Shown here piece after piece: positions 61,501 to 64,000 of a DNA stretch of 64,000 nucleotides. Source of the stretch: Anaerolineae bacterium (lineage in GTDB: Bacteria > Chloroflexota > Anaerolineae > Aggregatilineales > Ch27); contig JABLXG010000001.1 in NCBI GenBank assembly GCA_013178165.1, positions 391,605 to 455,604 of the forward strand, given 5' to 3'. The translations under genes were made by a program, and so were the position numbers. Position 1 is the stretch's first letter. Each line of letters opens with the position of its first letter. The notes beneath the pieces are model-generated. The model searched no databases, was not told where the DNA came from, and saw only the letters and a list, made by a program, of their open reading frames with translations.

Positions 61501-63013
61501 CGCGGATCAGGTTGCCAAAGTCGGGGTAGAGCAGCGGGCGGTCGTAGAAGTCAGCGCGCAGGGTGATGATAGCATGCAGGCGGCAATCCGGGGCGGTTAC
61601 GGCGTGGTGCAGACTCTTGAGAAAGCGAGCGCGGATAGTTTCATCGGCGGTCTGGGTGAAGATCTCTTCGAACTGGTCGATGACCAGCAGTAAATCCGAA
61701 TCGTCATCCGGCAAAATCTGGCCCACGATGCCGGCCAGACCCTCTATACTGCCGCGCAGCCGGGCAGACATATCCGGCGGCGGGGCCAGCGCGATGCGCA
61801 GCAGAGCGGTTTCCAGTTCAGCGAAGGGGTCAGCGCCTGGTTGCATACGGACGATGAACCAGCGTGCCGAACCGCTGACATAGCCCTGGCGTAGCAAGGG
61901 GATGACGCCCGCCTGCACCACGCTGGATTTGCCGCTGCCGCTGGGGCCAACCACCGCCAGAAAACGCCCGGCGCGATCGGGGTCCTGCAACCGCCGGAGC
62001 AGCCGCGCCGTCAGCGCCTCGCGGCCAAAGAAGTCGCTGGCGTCGGCTTCCTGAAAGGCGCGCAGGCCCTTGTAGGGATTCTGCAATTCCAGAGCATGCC
62101 CCTGCAGCACAATCGTTGAGGCGTCGGTGGGCATGTCGGCGGCTGGCGCTGGTATGCTGGTGGGCGGTATAGGCAGGGTCGCCAGGCCGGGGACGATCTG
62201 CCGGAAATCGGCGGCCATGGCCAATGCGCTTTCATAGCGGGCTTGCGGCTCTTTGGCAGTGGCGCAGCGCAACACGTTATTGATCTCATGCGGTAGCTCC
62301 GGGCGCGCAAACTGCACCGGCGGCAGGGGATCGTTGAGATGGCTGCGGATGATCATGGTCGTTTCGGCGTGGGCGAATGGCACACGTCCGGTCAGGGTGG
62401 CATAGAGCACAATGCCCAGGCTATAAATATCTGTTTGCGGGGTGACCACCCCTTCGGGGCTGAATTGTTCCGGCGCCATGAACAACGGTGTGCCGATGCG
62501 CGGCCCCTTGTGCAACATTTCCTGAACATCTAGCAGATTCTTAGCGATGCCAAAATCAGCCAGGTAGCAGTTGCTGTCTTCGTCCAGGAGGATGTTGCCG
62601 GGTTTGATGTCCTGGTGGACAATGCCGCGACGGTGGGCGGCGTCCAGTGCGGCGGCCACCTGATCCAGCAGGCGCGCCGCCGCCTCCAGTGACCAGGCTC
62701 CTTCCAGGGCCAGCCGCTCGTGCAGATTGCCGCCGCGCAGCAGGCGCATGACCAGATAGGCCCCGTCCGGTTCCCGCCAGTAGTCGTACAGAGGGACAAT
62801 GTGGGGGTGTTCCAGGCGGGCGATTAACTGCGCTTCGGCTTCAAAGCGGCGGATGAATTCCGGGTGGTTGGCATATTCGGGCAGGATGGCCTTGATGGCG
62901 ACTTCCCGGTCGACGATGGGCTGCTGGGCGCGGTAGACCGCGCCAAAGCCACCGACGCCGATCAGGTCGGTCAACAGATAGCCCTTGATGACTTTGACAT
63001 CCTGTAATTGCAT
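58526..63013 (-). CDS. Ser/Thr kinase-STAND NTPase-14xWD40 fusion protein
   Basis: 1495 residues. The kinase domain (1-265) has the glycine loop LIGVGGFGAVYRA, VAIKAILPE (Lys), the catalytic loop IVHQDIKPGNIL (HQD in place of HRD) and LADFGIAKN. An nSTAND1-like NTPase (about 325-720) has Walker A VVGPSGSGKSS and Walker B LLLVIDQFEEIF. One membrane helix (LRLFIAALILFALVSLGLAKF) lies near 775. Then come 14 WD40 repeats (about 855-1455), each with an AFSPDGxxLASG core, enough for two seven-bladed propellers. The layout suggests propeller sensing, NTP-dependent assembly and phosphorylation output. The FHA protein encoded just upstream is the natural phospho-partner. Confidence 0.93.
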   Translation of the reverse strand: MQLQDVKVIKGYLLTDLIGVGGFGAVYRAQQPIVDREVAIKAILPEYANHPEFIRRFEAEAQLIARLEHPHIVPLYDYWREPDGAYLVMRLLRGGNLHERLALEGAWSLEAAARLLDQVAAALDAAHRRGIVHQDIKPGNILLDEDSNCYLADFGIAKNLLDVQEMLHKGPRIGTPLFMAPEQFSPEGVVTPQTDIYSLGIVLYATLTGRVPFAHAETTMIIRSHLNDPLPPVQFARPELPHEINNVLRCATAKEPQARYESALAMAADFRQIVPGLATLPIPPTSIPAPAADMPTDASTIVLQGHALELQNPYKGLRAFQEADASDFFGREALTARLLRRLQDPDRAGRFLAVVGPSGSGKSSVVQAGVIPLLRQGYVSGSARWFIVRMQPGADPFAELETALLRIALAPPPDMSARLRGSIEGLAGIVGQILPDDDSDLLLVIDQFEEIFTQTADETIRARFLKSLHHAVTAPDCRLHAIITLRADFYDRPLLYPDFGNLIREQTEVVLPMNASELEQAILRPAERAGLSIEPVLARALVDDVIEQPGALPLLQYTLTDLFERRQNTTLTYAAYQEAGGISGTLARRADELYEQLPPPRQKLARQLLLRLVAVSEGTEATRQRVKWGALLSLVSEPERPVIREILDLFGRNRLLTFDHDPQTREPTVEVAHEALIREWDRLQGWLEENRADLLTQRRLATAILEWNNAGRDPSYLATGNRLAQFEAWRASTSLTLNADEIAYLDASVALRRRAANRLRLFIAALILFALVSLGLAKFAFDQQAATAQQARISRSRELAATAITSRAALDLSLLLSLEALRSADTFEARSSLLTGLQAQPQLITFLHGHTDWVRDVAFSPDGRMLVSAGRDGTIRRWDVAARQPIDPPLTGHTDWINGLAFSPDGSLLASAGRDRTIRLWDAASGEPIGDPLVGHAAEVWAIAFSPDGAALVSGDAEGGLLLWNLTGTPTITRRLEGHTGAIYAVAFSPDGRLIASAGEEQTIRLWDAASGEALGDPLAAHANWVLALAFSPDGTRLASVGVDASVILWDAQTRQALGRLQNAHSGWIRDVTFSPDGARLATASMDGTLRLWEANSGLLTTTLNGHRDAVWSVAFSPDGSLLASGGQDNAVVLWASEPGQRLAHPVAIALPSAASIAFSPDGALAATATGQYLGSNESSAITLWQLANASPGSTPPSVTLPGHAEVVTVIAFSPDGTQLASGSVDQTVRLWAVTPDGAAAPVGEPMPGHASAVISLAFSPDGSRLASGDDDGMILLWDAATGAASGDPLQGHSDSVTALAFSPDGRRLASGSRDGQIVLWDTTDSRQIAAFPAHDTAVMTLTFSPDGQLLASGGRDNLVRLWDAASGQAIRPPLVGHAHWVLSAVFSPDGSTLATGSRDGGILLWDVGTGRPLGAALVGEGGWITALAFAADGQTLLAGSTTTAITRWDVGTAVWAEHACQIAGRNLNAEEWAQYLPGADYRATCGEAEPEQPG

Positions 63014-63111
63014 GGGCTGCCCGCCTCGCGTGTGGGTAGTATCTCAGGGTTCGGAACCAGCCAGGTAAGCCAACAGGCGGCGATCGGCGGACGGTTTGCC
63101 GCCCGGCGCGG

Positions 63112-63624
63112 CTACCCCTGGAAGTAGATGTAGATCACCAGCGCCCCCAGCCGGATCTGGTCGCCGCTCTGCAGGACATACGGCATCTGGGCCAGCAGGC
63201 GTTTGTTGTTGACCCAGGTGCCGTTGGTGCTGCCCAGGTCTTTGATGGTATAGACGCCATCAGCATAACTGATACTGGCATGATTGCGGGATACCCCCGC
63301 CCGGACGGCCAGTTGCGGGTCGAGCAGCGCCGGGCCGCTTTCCCCACTGCCGCCGCGCCCCAGGATGATCGTCTGTTCGTGGCCGAGCAGGATGGGTTGT
63401 TCCTGTCCAACGACAAACAACGCCAGCGACGCGGCGGCGGGTGGAGCCTTAGCCCCAGGCGGGGGGGAGGCTTCAGCGGCCAGCTTGAGGATTTCCGTCT
63501 CGCTGACTGGCCGGGTGGTAGTATCGCTGCGCCCGCTGACCAGCAGCGCCCCGCAATGAACACAATAAGCCGCTTCCTCGGCATTCTCGTGTTTACAGGT
63601 CGGGCAGATTTTGACGGTGATCAT
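63112..63624 (-). CDS. Zinc-ribbon plus FHA-domain protein
   Basis: 170 residues. An N-terminal zinc ribbon has CPTC and CVHC pairs (residues 7-26). A flexible Pro/Ala-rich linker follows. The FHA domain (about 75-168) has IILGRGGSG, VSRNHASISYADGVYTIKDLGSTNGTWVN, with the Arg, Ser-His and Asn residues that bind phosphothreonine. It would dock to autophosphorylated kinase or be its substrate. The ATG at 63624 is chosen over the TTG one codon upstream. It lies 98 bases before the kinase gene on the same strand. Confidence 0.9.
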   Translation of the reverse strand: MITVKICPTCKHENAEEAAYCVHCGALLVSGRSDTTTRPVSETEILKLAAEASPPPGAKAPPAAASLALFVVGQEQPILLGHEQTIILGRGGSGESGPALLDPQLAVRAGVSRNHASISYADGVYTIKDLGSTNGTWVNNKRLLAQMPYVLQSGDQIRLGALVIYIYFQG

Positions 63625-63680
63625 CAATCAGCCCACGCTTCTCTACCGGCCCATAGCCGGCGGGGCGCACCGCGCAAAGT

Positions 63681-64000
63681 TTACTTCTTGGTCTGGCCGG
63701 GTGGGGTACCGCCCTGGCCGGGGGCCGTGCCGCCCTGACCGGGCGGAGCCGCCCCCTCCAATCCCGGTGGCAGGGTGTCGGAGGAACCGGAAGAGGTTTC
63801 CGCGGCGGCTGCGACGCTGGCGCTGCTGATCACGCCCCCCGCCTCCGCCACTGCTTCCAGCAACTGCATGATCTGGGTGGCTTGCAGCGGGCTGGCGATC
63901 GTCACGGGGCTACCCAGCAGGTTCAGCGGCAAGGCCTGAAGCGCGGCCAGGTCATATGGCGCAGGCGCACTGGGTGGCGCAACGGGGGTCAGGTCCGCGC
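63681..64000 (-). CDS. C-terminal part of a Pro/Gly-rich protein (gene runs off the window)
   Basis: The frame is open from the window edge to the stop at 63681, giving the last 106 residues. The visible part is a short hydrophobic-helical region (ASPLQATQIMQLLEAVAEAGG), a Ser/Ala spacer and a repetitive tail of PPGQGG units ending KK. It lies 56 bases upstream of the FHA gene on the same strand and may belong to the same transcript. I cannot assign a family. Confidence 0.7.
   Translation of the reverse strand, partial: ADLTPVAPPSAPAPYDLAALQALPLNLLGSPVTIASPLQATQIMQLLEAVAEAGGVISSASVAAAAETSSGSSDTLPPGLEGAAPPGQGGTAPGQGGTPPGQTKK

Overview
The window is high-GC bacterial chromosome, about 65% G+C judged from sampled lines, with dense gene packing and no rRNA, tRNA, CRISPR array or transposase that I could recognise. 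Gene content suggests a Chloroflexota lineage, probably Anaerolineae-like. The hints are a SARP/BTAD regulator with a MalT-like front end, a Ser/Thr kinase fused to a STAND NTPase and WD40 repeats, a MoeA fused to a periplasmic-binding-protein-like domain, a DUF4013 membrane protein and several secreted beta-propellers. The taxonomic call is inference; no marker gene is present.

Layout. 1-2.2 kb: end of a TolB-like propeller gene and an MFS exporter. 2.6-10 kb (minus strand): a stressosome operon, rsbR-rsbS-rsbT-(RsbT-like/PP2C fusion)-hybrid kinase-hybrid kinase, clearly lower in G+C (about 52% in sampled lines) than its surroundings. 10.1-13 kb: PadR regulator, a peroxiredoxin whose peroxidatic position is an in-frame UGA followed by a SECIS-like hairpin (probable selenoprotein), a deazaflavin-type oxidoreductase, a nuclease lipoprotein and a small protein. 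13-20.9 kb (minus): two tandem HAD paralogues, the second lacking the catalytic residues, an MBL-fold hydrolase, an ABC-2 exporter, a membrane protein, a GT39-like protein and another HAD. 21-23 kb: GAF-PP2C phosphatase coupled to an AmaP/Asp23-like membrane protein. 23.1-28.9 kb: molybdenum-cofactor block (mobA, moeA, a PAS-PAS histidine kinase, moeA-PBP fusion). 29-38.6 kb: a propeller protein, a short ICMT-type methyltransferase, a BTAD regulator with a P-loop-less NTPase-like front, a pseudo-receiver/APH-kinase fusion, a Nudix hydrolase, a membrane-PEBP fusion, DUF4013 and a CDF metal exporter. 38.8-42.8 kb: ClpC-type AAA+ and a CAP-LysM surface protein.

43-49.9 kb: a ribose-type ABC operon (LacI regulator, rbsD, rbsC, a double rbsB, rbsA, a second rbsC) with a clear promoter and a 26-bp near-perfect operator. 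It ends at a strong bidirectional terminator shared with a convergent full-length lacZ. 53.2-58.5 kb: a compact pyrimidine operon pyrB-pyrC-pyrD-pyrE-pyrF behind a structured leader with an intrinsic terminator just before pyrB. 58.5-64 kb (minus): a Ser/Thr kinase-STAND-14xWD40 giant, an FHA/zinc-ribbon protein and a partial Pro/Gly-rich gene.

The strongest candidates for something new are: the stressosome operon with three RsbT-type domains, one of them a degenerate domain fused to a histidine kinase; the UGA-containing peroxiredoxin; the receiver-lookalike/APH-kinase protein; and the ribose transporter with a fused double binding protein and two permeases.
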